A DNA stretch of 36,123 bases from positions 1 to 36,123 of the forward strand of contig JAQICJ010000296.1 in NCBI GenBank assembly GCA_027858615.1. The letters are read 5' to 3'. This stretch comes from Deltaproteobacteria bacterium (lineage in GTDB: Bacteria; Myxococcota_A; Polyangia; HGW-17). The first letter of the stretch is position 1. Each line of letters starts with the position of its first letter. A program made the translations under genes and the position numbers. Positions 1 to 8,950 of this stretch are shown piece by piece. The notes beneath the pieces were generated by a model that was not told the origin of the DNA, did no database searches, and saw only the letters and a list, made by a program, of their open reading frames with translations.

Positions 1-237
1 TTTCTTGGTAAAAGAAAGGCTACTTACAATATTTATATGTATTTTCCCTGACAACACTTGAATTTTAAAACTCGATACCCCAAGAAAAATAAGTAAGAGC
101 AAAGGAATTGAAACTACAACCCCAAACCGCCAGAATTCAATTCCGGATTTTTTCTTTCGATTTTGTTTCAATTTGTCCAGAAAAGATTTCCGTTTTTTCC
201 TTTTTTTTCTGGAACGGGATATTTTTTTTATATTCAT
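1..237 (-). CDS. Partial ORF running off the left edge; basic N-terminus followed by one TM segment; possible FtsI/PBP N-terminus by synteny
   Basis: Open frame from ATG at 237 to window edge: MNIKKISRSRKKRKKRKSFLDKLKQNRKKKSGIEFWRFGVVVSIPLLLLIFLGVSSFKIQVLSGKIHIN...; lies just downstream of rsmH-ftsL on the same strand, the usual ftsI position. Too short for a family call. Confidence 0.45.
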   Translation of the reverse strand, partial: MNIKKISRSRKKRKKRKSFLDKLKQNRKKKSGIEFWRFGVVVSIPLLLLIFLGVSSFKIQVLSGKIHINIVSSLSFTKK

Positions 238-251
238 GATATTAATCTCAA

Positions 252-454
252 TTAGTTAGTTCCCATCCCAGAATGGGGGTTTTTGACTGAATAAGAAATT
301 TGACTCAGATGCAAGGAGTAACTTCGCAGACATAGTTGATACTATTTCAAGAAGTTATGACAAAGCAGATGAGATAAATTTCCGTGTTCAGACGATGACC
401 TTCCTTTTTGGGATGGGAACTAGTTAGTTCCCATCCTGGTTCGGGAACTAGTTA
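252..454 (+). repeat. Dispersed MITE-like/REP-like repeat, copy A (full length, plus extra terminal palindrome 422-454)
   Basis: AGTTCCCATCCCA at 258-270 and inverted TGGGATGGGAACT at 409-421; body matches copies at 8688-8851 and 23531-23655. Confidence 0.85.
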
Positions 455-927
455 TTGTAGGAGCTTTGGATTTTAATGTATTTAATCTGTTCAGGGGCAA
501 CTTCTTCCCAATTTGATTCTTTCAATTTGGCATCGATGGATTGTTTGCTTTTCAAATAAGAATATTCCAGTTCAAACATGGCCTTTTTTTTGGAAAGTCG
601 CTGCATCAGCCTGGTTTGGGCTGAGAGTTGATAACTTATTATTTTTTTTCTTGAATTTACATGGACAGAAACAAGGGCGATGAGAACACAAATTCCAATA
701 AAAACAAAAATTGAAACCAGGATCATCGGTTTGGAAAAGGTAAATTTGAAAATATTCCTTTCGCTATCATTGTTTTCCTGTTTTTCAAAAGGATCGTCTC
801 CATAAGGCCTGGTAATTTTATCATCTTTGTTATTGGATGAAATCTCCGGAGTTCCCGGTAAATTCTGATCTGAGGAAGAAGTAGCCAAATCTTTAAACTC
901 CTCGGTGCCGAACAGCTTATTGTTCAT
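448..927 (-). CDS. ftsL: FtsL-like division protein (small bitopic membrane protein)
   Basis: Directly follows rsmH with an 11-nt overlap when started at MNNKLFG (AAGGAGG upstream); one TM (FSKPMILVSIFVFIGICVLIALVSV) and a short extracytoplasmic helical region. Assignment mainly by synteny and topology. Confidence 0.55.
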   Translation of the reverse strand: MNNKLFGTEEFKDLATSSSDQNLPGTPEISSNNKDDKITRPYGDDPFEKQENNDSERNIFKFTFSKPMILVSIFVFIGICVLIALVSVHVNSRKKIISYQLSAQTRLMQRLSKKKAMFELEYSYLKSKQSIDAKLKESNWEEVAPEQIKYIKIQSSYNN

Positions 928-1972
928 TTGCTTTTTCCTCCTTTCGTTGCAAATATCTGAGTTTTGCACTGCGGGATCTGGGATTTTCTTTGATTTCAGA
1001 CTGTTCAGGTTTGATTGGCCCTTTAGTTAAATAGAGACTTTGAGGTAGTTGAGATTTGGTAAGGGGAATACCGGAGGGAATGTCATTTTCCGGATGAGCC
1101 AGTTGGGTGAAACAGTTTTTAACCAGCCTGTCTTCAAGGGAATGAAAGGTGATAGCAGCAAAAATCCCACCTGGTGCAAGAAATTCGGGTACTGTTTCCA
1201 GCAATTTTTCAATTTCAATTAATTCTTCATTTACCCAAATTCTCAGAGCTTGAAAAGTTTTTGTTGCTGCATTCAGACCAGGTTGTTTCTGTTTTTTTAC
1301 CCGTCTGACAATTTGTGCCAACTCATTGGTTGTTTTTATTTTGCCCGTTTGAAAATCATGCAGAAGGGCTTTGGCAATGCGAGCCGCTTCTTTTTCTTCG
1401 CCATATTTTTTCAGAATGAATTTCAATTCCTGATAATCAACAGATTTAAATTTATCGGCCAGAGTAAGTTTTTGTTTTTGATCCATGCGCATATCCAGAG
1501 GACCATCTTTGGAAAAACTGAATCCTCGGTGTGCTGTATCAAGTTGGTGGGAAGATACTCCGAAATCAGCGAGAACAAAATAGACTTCACCCAGGGACAA
1601 TTGGTTCATGATTTGTCGAAATTTTGAAAAAGGAGAATGAATAAAATGACTGGGGCAGGGCCAGTTACGGTTTTTATTCCAGGCGATGGCATCAAGATCA
1701 CGATCTATGCCGATGATTAACGATGGCTTGTTTGCGTTTTCAACTAACAGTTCAAGGTGACCACCTCCGCCGAGGGTACAATCTACAATAGTTCCCCCTG
1801 GGGGGATTTTGTCGGCAATTTTCATGATTTGTGAGGTGAGAACCGGATTATGTTTGAATTTCAAAATTTCCTCCGACCCAAGATTACCCTCAAAATTCAA
1901 TGGGGGCAAATTTTTGCGAAAATTCCCATTTAAGCAAATTTCTAATTGAGAAAGCATTTTTCGGAGATACAA
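917..1972 (-). CDS. rsmH: 16S rRNA (cytosine(1402)-N(4))-methyltransferase
   Basis: HNPVLT...GGTIVDCTLGGGGHLELL, GIDRDLDAI, FGVSSHQLDTAHRGFSF..DGPLDMRM, ITFHSLEDRLVK: RsmH/MraW motifs. Confidence 0.96.
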   Translation of the reverse strand: MYLRKMLSQLEICLNGNFRKNLPPLNFEGNLGSEEILKFKHNPVLTSQIMKIADKIPPGGTIVDCTLGGGGHLELLVENANKPSLIIGIDRDLDAIAWNKNRNWPCPSHFIHSPFSKFRQIMNQLSLGEVYFVLADFGVSSHQLDTAHRGFSFSKDGPLDMRMDQKQKLTLADKFKSVDYQELKFILKKYGEEKEAARIAKALLHDFQTGKIKTTNELAQIVRRVKKQKQPGLNAATKTFQALRIWVNEELIEIEKLLETVPEFLAPGGIFAAITFHSLEDRLVKNCFTQLAHPENDIPSGIPLTKSQLPQSLYLTKGPIKPEQSEIKENPRSRSAKLRYLQRKEEKANEQ

Positions 1973-2022
1973 AATACCTTATGGATCCTGAATTGGGGAA
2001 ATACAATTTTTGCTGAGGGATA

Positions 2023-2940
2023 TTGTTGGATTTCAATAAAACGATTGCAAAAAAAATAATTGTGGTTAAATTTTTCTTCATGTCAATCGGTGTTCTTTAC
2101 ATGATTATTTCGTCCTTCATATTCAGCATTGCTTACACTTTTATCAAACAGGCTTCCATTGCAGTTGGATTTTGGCAGACGGTGATGTTTCGCTCTCTGA
2201 TTGGACTGGTTTTTGTCATTGCCTATATGAAATTTAAAAATGACAGACTCATCAAAAATAAGGACAATTGGAAACTTCTGTTTTTGAGGGGGTTTTTGGG
2301 AGCAAGTGCCATGATTTTGTATTTCTATGCTCTTAAAAATACAACTTTGGCCAGTGCTACCTCCTTGCATTTTACCCATCCTCTGTTTACAACAATTCTT
2401 GCCATCTGGCTTTTAGGTGAGGAATATAATTTACATAAAATAGGTTTGGTGATATTGGCTCTGGTTGGTGTTCTCATGATTTTCAGACCAGGGCAAGGTG
2501 TATTATCTCTTGGTTCTCTTGCCGCTCTTGTTTCCGGTTTTCTGGCTTCAAGTGCTTATATGACCATCAGAAAAATAGCCAAGAAGGAACACCCTTTGGT
2601 GATAATGGGTTCATTGGCGGCAGTGGCCATTGTTTTTTCTTTACCCGGAACAATAATGTATTGGGAACAACCTTCTTCATATATCTGGTTTGCTTTATTG
2701 ATGGCAGGTGTTTTGACTACTCTGGCTCAATTTTTCATGACTCTGGCCTACACCAGCGAGTCAGCCTCCTATGTAGCCGCTTTTTCATTCATAACCATAT
2801 TCTGGTCCATGCTGCTGGGAAGAATAGTTTTTGGAGAACTTCCTTCTTTTATGGAAACTTTCGGAATTATTCTGATTTTCTCATCCATGGTTACTCTGGT
2901 TGTGTTAAGAAATCGCAGAAAAAAACATTTACCGGTGTAA
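2023..2940 (+). CDS. EamA/DMT family transporter
   Basis: About 10 hydrophobic segments with two EamA-like halves (FLRGFLGASAMILYFYALKNTTLASATSLHFTHPLFTTILA). TTG start 2023 behind GAGGGA is one option. Confidence 0.88.
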   Translation: MLDFNKTIAKKIIVVKFFFMSIGVLYMIISSFIFSIAYTFIKQASIAVGFWQTVMFRSLIGLVFVIAYMKFKNDRLIKNKDNWKLLFLRGFLGASAMILYFYALKNTTLASATSLHFTHPLFTTILAIWLLGEEYNLHKIGLVILALVGVLMIFRPGQGVLSLGSLAALVSGFLASSAYMTIRKIAKKEHPLVIMGSLAAVAIVFSLPGTIMYWEQPSSYIWFALLMAGVLTTLAQFFMTLAYTSESASYVAAFSFITIFWSMLLGRIVFGELPSFMETFGIILIFSSMVTLVVLRNRRKKHLPV

Positions 2941-2987
2941 GCAACTTTATTGGTTCCACTTCAAAACTTGTGTGTTAGAGGTTTAAT

Positions 2988-4076
2988 TTGTCAAAAAAAA
3001 GAAAACATCCGGGAAAACCGGAAACAAACAAAAATAAATTTTTCCAATGGTTGAAAAAAAGAAAAATTAAAAAAAGGGGTAAAGGTGCTGCCTCTGAATT
3101 GAAATATATTCAAAAATCCTGGTTCGCCGACAATCGCAACGGCTGGTTGAAATTAAAGAAAAAATTGTATTTTCCTGATAGATATAAAAGTGATATTTCT
3201 CAGCAAAACAACAGTAAAATAACTGATTTGCTGGAGCGTTGGAAAATTTCTCTGAAAAAAAATGAAAATATAGAACCAATTGTTGAAGAAATGGAAAAAT
3301 TTCTTAACCAGCAGGTTAAACAATACAAGAGAAATATTGTCTGGAGTTATATCAAGTCGTTTTTAATTGCAGCCTCCATTGCTTTATTTTTAAGGGCTTT
3401 TGTTTTTGAGCCTTTCAGAATTCCTTCAGGATCAATGATTCCAACTTTGCAAGTCGGGGATCATATTTACGTAAACAAATTTATTTACGGGTTGAGAATT
3501 CCTTTTACAGATTCTCCACCTCGCCATTTTGCCAACTGGTCTCTGCCTGCAAGAGGAGATATAATAGTTTTTATTGAACCTCTCAATAATTCTGAAGACT
3601 GGATAAAGAGAGTCGTCGGTCTTCCCGGAGATCATATTCGTTTTGATTATCAGAAACGCCAAATCTATTTGAAGCCAGGAGGCAAGGGAGATTGGATAAA
3701 CGTAAAAAGGGAAAAACTGAAACAAGAATGTAATTATATGGATAAGAATGAAAAATCAGGTGAAAACTGGCATCCGGGCAGACCTTGCGATATTTACACT
3801 GAAACACTGGGAGAACATAAATATCAAATAATTTATGAGCAGCAGCCACGTTACAATCCCCACCTGTTGCGGGAAAAGTGGATCGTCTCCAAAGATTGTG
3901 TGTTTGTAATGGGAGACAATCGGGACAATAGTGAGGACAGCAGATTTTTATCCCTCGACGGTGAGGCGGCTCCTTGCATACCTCTCAACAACATCAAAGG
4001 GAGAGCCGAATTTATCTGGTATTCCCCCGGTCCCAAGGGGCAGCGTTGGGAAAGAATTTTTAACAGGATCAAATAA
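2988..4076 (+). CDS. lepB: Signal peptidase I with long N-terminal extension
   Basis: FEPFRIPSGSMIPTLQVGDHIYVNKFIYG; RGDIIVF..DWIKRVVGLPGDHI; VFVMGDNRDNSEDSRF: S26 boxes including Ser and Lys catalytic regions. TTG start. Confidence 0.95.
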   Translation: MSKKRKHPGKPETNKNKFFQWLKKRKIKKRGKGAASELKYIQKSWFADNRNGWLKLKKKLYFPDRYKSDISQQNNSKITDLLERWKISLKKNENIEPIVEEMEKFLNQQVKQYKRNIVWSYIKSFLIAASIALFLRAFVFEPFRIPSGSMIPTLQVGDHIYVNKFIYGLRIPFTDSPPRHFANWSLPARGDIIVFIEPLNNSEDWIKRVVGLPGDHIRFDYQKRQIYLKPGGKGDWINVKREKLKQECNYMDKNEKSGENWHPGRPCDIYTETLGEHKYQIIYEQQPRYNPHLLREKWIVSKDCVFVMGDNRDNSEDSRFLSLDGEAAPCIPLNNIKGRAEFIWYSPGPKGQRWERIFNRIK

Positions 4077-4356
4077 CCCCCATTCACTTAGGAAACTACC
4101 GATTCTTTTTTTCCTTTAACATACACTTGGCTGATTCTATTGAGTATGTATTTTTACTTTTGAAATTAGGGGTATTTATGATATCAAAATATCTGTTGAA
4201 AAATTCCTGTTCGGGTTAAGATCATTTTTATTTTTCAGATAGATATTGACGATACATTTGGTTTCGTCATTTGCAACAAATCTGATTTTTGGAGAAATAC
4301 CAATTCGATCCTCCATATTTGTCCGGAGGATTTTTTTGAAAGGATATGAATAAAAC

Positions 4357-4695
4357 ATGACAACTTACGAAAATTGCTCAGAAGATACCGATTTAACTTC
4401 AGTTGCTATTCTCGACTCTATTTTTGAGATGGAGCAGGTAGTAGTTATTCTTGATAAAGAAGGGATACCTTGGCAGGTTATAGAGCATGATGATATATTG
4501 ATGAAGAATTTTTCAAACAATATAGGTCATTCTACCTTGCTGGTTGAGGTGGGCAAAGAAGAGAAAGCCATTGCCTTTCTCAAAAAGTTCAGGGATGAAA
4601 ATCTCAAAGGGCATGAATGCAGTGAATGTGAATTATGGTTGGGTCCTAATATTGATACCTGCCCAGGTTGTGGAACAGAGCAGGAAACTGAATAA
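4357..4695 (+). CDS. DUF2007-like protein with C-terminal zinc ribbon
   Basis: N-terminal region TSVAILDSIFEMEQVVVILDKEGIPWQVIEHDD resembles DUF2007; C-terminal CSECELWLGPNIDTCPGCG. Confidence 0.65.
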   Translation: MTTYENCSEDTDLTSVAILDSIFEMEQVVVILDKEGIPWQVIEHDDILMKNFSNNIGHSTLLVEVGKEEKAIAFLKKFRDENLKGHECSECELWLGPNIDTCPGCGTEQETE

Positions 4696-4716
4696 AAAAA
4701 AGAATAGAGGAACATA

Positions 4717-6489
4717 ATGGAAAAATTCAGCGTAGCACCGGACAAACCCTGGTTTAAGCCTGAGAGCGGTTGGGAAGACAAAATACCGACAAATCTTGAA
4801 TTTCCGGTTAAAACTGTAGACCGCCTGGTTGAAGATGCGGCTCAACGTTGGCCTGACAAGCTGGCAGCGAGGTTTTTGGGAGAGGATATGACTTATGGCG
4901 AATATAACCAAAGAGTCAATAAATTCGCTTCATCTCTGGCTCAACTGGGATTAAAAAAAGGTGAAACAGTTGCGATTTTGTTGCCCAATTCATTTCAGTT
5001 TATGATTGCCTACAATGCTGTATTGCGTGCAGGAGGCATTGTTTCTGCCATCAATCCTACTTACAAACCTCTGGAAATCAAACATCAGATGGAAATTGTC
5101 AATGCCAGTTATCTTATTTATCTGGATGTGCTTTATGAAGACAAGATAAAACCAATTCGCAAAGATCTGAATCTTAAATTCATTATTGGTTCCAATATAG
5201 GTGATTTTTTACCCTGGTTTAAAAGAAAACTGGGTGCTTTTCTAAAAAAATTGCCGGTTGCCAAACTTCCTCCCGAATCCATGCAGTTTATGGAATTGCT
5301 GAAAACAAACAAGGAGCCTCCTTTGGTCAGGATTGATCCCCGCAAGGATTCGGCTGTTTATATCATGACAGGGGGCACTACAGGTATCCCCAAAGCGGCT
5401 ATTCTTTCCCATTTCAATCTGTACAGCAACGCCATGCAGATACAAGCCTGGTTTTTTAAATCACAGCCGGGAATAGGAAATCTAGGTATTCTTCCCTTTT
5501 TTCATGCTTTCGGCATGACTACAATTTTAAATTTAACTCCCCTTTTCGGGGGATATATTCATCTTTTTCCCAAACCTCCCAAGACTCCAGAGCTGCTTAA
5601 AGTTATCCAGAATGAATCTCCCAAAGAGGGCTTTATTTTCGTCGGTGCCGAGGTTCTTTTTCAGAGGATAGCCGACTTTGAAGATCTGGATAATTATGAT
5701 ATTGAGGGCAAGCTTTTTCTTAATGTAAGTGGGGCGGGGCCTTTGCATAAAGATATCCAGGAAAGATACGAAGAAAAAACAAATGCTCCCCTGGTTGAAG
5801 GTTATGGTCTCACTGAGGCTGGTCCTGTGGTTACTGTCAATCCACTGTGGTGTGATGAAGAACAGAGACGCTCAGGAAGTATCGGTCTGCCTCTTCCTGG
5901 AACTGAGATAAAGATTGTTCATAAAACTGATTACACTAAAGAACTGGAACTAACCGATGATCCTGAAGACAGGGAAAATGTTGGAGAGTTGGCGGTTTCT
6001 GGTCCTCAAGTCATGTTGGGTTATTTGAATAATGAACAGGAAACCAATGCTCATATTTTTGAAAAAGACGGCAAGCGCTGGTTGCTTACCGGTGATATAG
6101 GCTATATGAATCATCAGGGACAGGTAACCATTCTGGATCGAAAAAAAGAGTTGATTAAGTACAAAGGCTATTCAGTTTTTCCCAAGGATGTGGAAAATCT
6201 TATAGGTCGACATGAAGCAGTCAATGAAATAGCGGTTGCCGGTCTCCCTGACGAAGATACCACCGAGTTAATCAAAGCCTGGATAGTTCTCGAGAAAGAA
6301 TTTGAAGGCAAAATATCCGAAGAAGATATCATTTCCTGGTGCAAAGATAATATTACCCATTATAAAGTACCTGCTCATATTGAGCTTATCGATGAAATTC
6401 CAAAAAATCTGGTTGGAAAAGTTTTGAGAAGAGTTCTGCGCGAAAATGATCCAATCTGGAAGAACTATTTCCTGGAACATGAAAAATAA
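4717..6489 (+). CDS. Long-chain acyl-CoA synthetase / AMP-binding enzyme
   Basis: YIMTGGTTGIPKAAILSHFNL, EGYGLTEAGPVV, WLLTGDIGYMNHQGQVTILDRKKELIKYKGYSVFP, VGKVLRRVLRE. Confidence 0.94.
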   Translation: MEKFSVAPDKPWFKPESGWEDKIPTNLEFPVKTVDRLVEDAAQRWPDKLAARFLGEDMTYGEYNQRVNKFASSLAQLGLKKGETVAILLPNSFQFMIAYNAVLRAGGIVSAINPTYKPLEIKHQMEIVNASYLIYLDVLYEDKIKPIRKDLNLKFIIGSNIGDFLPWFKRKLGAFLKKLPVAKLPPESMQFMELLKTNKEPPLVRIDPRKDSAVYIMTGGTTGIPKAAILSHFNLYSNAMQIQAWFFKSQPGIGNLGILPFFHAFGMTTILNLTPLFGGYIHLFPKPPKTPELLKVIQNESPKEGFIFVGAEVLFQRIADFEDLDNYDIEGKLFLNVSGAGPLHKDIQERYEEKTNAPLVEGYGLTEAGPVVTVNPLWCDEEQRRSGSIGLPLPGTEIKIVHKTDYTKELELTDDPEDRENVGELAVSGPQVMLGYLNNEQETNAHIFEKDGKRWLLTGDIGYMNHQGQVTILDRKKELIKYKGYSVFPKDVENLIGRHEAVNEIAVAGLPDEDTTELIKAWIVLEKEFEGKISEEDIISWCKDNITHYKVPAHIELIDEIPKNLVGKVLRRVLRENDPIWKNYFLEHEK

Positions 6490-7816
6490 TCACTTATATT
6501 TTCCAAAAAAAAACAAAAACAAGGGTAATCTGGTTATTTACGGCGGTAGAATTATAAATCCTGCTGTCAATTTGGATTTGGAACCAGGTTTGGTGGAAAT
6601 CAAAGATGGAATTATTACCAGGGTTGAAGCTTTTTATGGTGACTGCAGACCGGTTTTCTCCGGTCAAATTATCGATGCCTCCGGTTTGATAATCATGCCG
6701 GGATTGATCGATTTGCATGTTCATTTGCGAGAACCTGGCAACCCGGAAAAGGAAACGGTTGCTTGTGGAACTCGAGCAGCTGCAGTTGGAGGATTTACCA
6801 CTATCTGTTCCATGCCCAATACCGTGCCTGTTCCTGATCGAGTAGAACATCTGCAGTTAATCAGGAACCTTTATGAAAAAGAAGCCTGTATCAGAGTTGT
6901 GCCAGTTGCTTCGGGTTCACTGGGAAGAAAAGGGAAAAAGCTGGTTGATCTTGAAGCTTTGCGTACTGAGGGAGTGAAGGTTTTTTCCGATGACGGAGAT
7001 CCTTTTGCAGATTTGAATTTGCTCTTCGGTCTCCTTGAATATTCTGCCAGAACCGGAATTATTGTCTCAGATCATTGCGAGACCCCTTTTCTTGCCAAAA
7101 AAGGAGCAGTGAACCAGGAATTGGCAAAACTCAATCCGAATCTCAGTGGCCAAGGTGCTATTTCAGAAGTACTGCAACTGGCCAGAGGAGCAACACTATG
7201 TGAGTTAACCGGAGGCCGTTATCATGCTCAACACCTGTCAAGTGCTGATTCTGTGGATATATTGCGCTGGGCTCAAAATAAAAACCTGCCTTTGACAGGA
7301 GAGGTAACTGTTCATCATCTTCTTCTCAACCAGGAAAGTATCGCCGAACAGGGAACTTTGGCAAAATGTGCTCCCCCTCTGCGGACAGAAGAAGACAGAA
7401 AGGCACTGGTTGCAGCAGTTAATCAAGGACTGGTGTCTGCCATCGTCACCGATCACGCCCCTCATACTTTAAAGGAAAAGTCATTGCCCCTGAATGAAGC
7501 TCCCTTTGGAATTGCAGGTTTGGAAACTGCTTTTCCCCTTGTTTTTTCTTTGGTTGAAAAAGGAGAGTTCTCTTTGCAGAGGATGATTGAGTTGTTTACT
7601 TCAGCTCCTGCCAATGTTTATGGTTTTCAGCATATTGGTGATCTAAGCCCCGGCAAATCAGGAGATGTTGCTATTTGTGACCCCGAGAGTGAATTTGAAA
7701 TTTCAGCAGATTTTTATTCCCGAGGGAAAAACAGTCCTTTTGCAGGCCGAAAAGCCAAGGGAAAGATTAAATACACAATTTGTGAGGGAAACATTGTCTA
7801 CTCCAATCCGCAATAA
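6479..7816 (+). CDS. pyrC: Dihydroorotase
   Basis: GLIDLHVHLREPGNPEKETVACGTRAAAVGGFTTICSMPNT; SDHCET; VTVHHLLL; AIVTDHAPHT. Probable ATG at 6479 overlaps the preceding gene by 11 nt. Confidence 0.94.
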   Translation: MKNNHLYFPKKNKNKGNLVIYGGRIINPAVNLDLEPGLVEIKDGIITRVEAFYGDCRPVFSGQIIDASGLIIMPGLIDLHVHLREPGNPEKETVACGTRAAAVGGFTTICSMPNTVPVPDRVEHLQLIRNLYEKEACIRVVPVASGSLGRKGKKLVDLEALRTEGVKVFSDDGDPFADLNLLFGLLEYSARTGIIVSDHCETPFLAKKGAVNQELAKLNPNLSGQGAISEVLQLARGATLCELTGGRYHAQHLSSADSVDILRWAQNKNLPLTGEVTVHHLLLNQESIAEQGTLAKCAPPLRTEEDRKALVAAVNQGLVSAIVTDHAPHTLKEKSLPLNEAPFGIAGLETAFPLVFSLVEKGEFSLQRMIELFTSAPANVYGFQHIGDLSPGKSGDVAICDPESEFEISADFYSRGKNSPFAGRKAKGKIKYTICEGNIVYSNPQ

Positions 7817-8498
7817 CATCTTCGCTGAATTGACTCATTTACTTGCTTTTATCCTAAAAGAGACACGGGAGTTCGATCTTCATCAAATTTTGCCCGGAGC
7901 CAGAACTCAATTCTTCAGAAAGAAGGGTAAAACAATCATTGAAGATCATTTCTTTGAAACCAGAATGTGTCTGTTTGAAGAGTGGTTTTTGCTTGAAAGA
8001 CCAGTTGTACAAAACCAAACACCGGCCGAGGTACTGGTGAGAAATCAACTGAGAAGGCACAATCCAGAAAAGATGCGCAAAATAATCCTCATGGCCAATT
8101 CTCATAATTCGGTTTTCGAAATTCTCAGCAATTGGAAAAAAGACAATTTTTATGTCCGGGATATTTTATATGGAAGCGATTGGCATATTCACCATCATCC
8201 GCCTTTTGCCACAATTGAGCCTGGGCAGTTTTTTGAAGGCAGGTTGGTCAATTTTACCGGGGAAAACAGACTTTTTCCTGGCATTATAGTTTATCCCACT
8301 CTGATTAAAGAAGAAATAGACTCTCTGACAACATTTTTAACAGCTCGCGGGTTTAAAAAAAGACAAATTATAGATCTTCTTTCAAAATTGCTCATAAAGG
8401 CTCACCGCTATTCACATCTTAAAATCAAAAGGTTTTTCAATCCTTCCGATCCAATGGTCAAGGTTGAACTTGACCACGTACTTGAATTTAAGGAGTAA
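7782..8498 (+). CDS. Conserved-looking protein of unknown function, translationally overlapped with pyrC
   Basis: Open frame to 8498; GTG at codon 40 of the supplied ORF (7782) overlaps pyrC; His-rich segment SDWHIHHHPPF. No family recognised. Confidence 0.7.
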   Translation: MRETLSTPIRNNIFAELTHLLAFILKETREFDLHQILPGARTQFFRKKGKTIIEDHFFETRMCLFEEWFLLERPVVQNQTPAEVLVRNQLRRHNPEKMRKIILMANSHNSVFEILSNWKKDNFYVRDILYGSDWHIHHHPPFATIEPGQFFEGRLVNFTGENRLFPGIIVYPTLIKEEIDSLTTFLTARGFKKRQIIDLLSKLLIKAHRYSHLKIKRFFNPSDPMVKVELDHVLEFKE

Positions 8499-8687
8499 AC
8501 TCTCAGATTCCTTTTCCCCTGAATAATTCAGCAATTTCAGCCTCAGCCAATCACACCTATTATGAGATGATGACTGTTTGAATCTTTACTCTGTTCCAGT
8601 CGTCAACTTCTTTGCTAAACTTTTTTGAAAATTATCCGAATTAATAAGTAGAGACTTAATGGTTTTTTGAAAATTCTGTTCTTAAAT

Positions 8688-8851
8688 GGTTCTCATCCCA
8701 AAAAGGGAGGTCACCGTTTGCGGACGGAAGTTGGAATGATCTGTTTTGTCGCAACTTCTTGAAATTGTACCTAATATGTCTGCGAAGTTACTTCGCGCAT
8801 CTCAATCCAACTTTTTCCTCAGCCAAAAACCTCCATTCTGAAATGAGAACT
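8688..8851 (-). repeat. Dispersed repeat, copy B1 (full length, inverted)
   Basis: Reverse complement gttctcatttcagaatggaggtttttggctgaggaaaaagttggattgagatgcgcgaagtaacttcgcagacat...caagaagttgcgacaaaacagat...ggtgacctccctttttgggatgagaac aligns end to end with copy A. Confidence 0.85.
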
Positions 8852-8925
8852 GTCTGAGAAGTTACTGGGTACATCTGAGGCAAACTTTTTCCTCAGCCAA
8901 AAACCTCCATTCTGGGATGGAAACT
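8851..8925 (-). repeat. Dispersed repeat, copy B2 (left portion only, tandem to B1)
   Basis: Reverse complement agtttccatcccagaatggaggtttttggctgaggaaaaagtttgcctcagatgtacccagtaacttctcagac. Confidence 0.8.
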
Positions 8926-8950
8926 AAATAAGATTGTACGAAAAGGAAGT

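Noticed and set aside
1250-1627. 125-aa plus-strand ORF antisense to rsmH
   Set aside because: rsmH is unambiguous on the other strand; the antisense product has no recognisable features.
2661-2978. 105-aa plus-strand ORF overlapping the EamA transporter in another frame
   Set aside because: Out-of-frame translation of the transporter 3' end; no independent support.
252-8925. Repeat copies as a CRISPR array or IS elements
   Set aside because: No regular direct-repeat/spacer spacing, copies are in both orientations and kilobases apart, and none contains a transposase-sized ORF.
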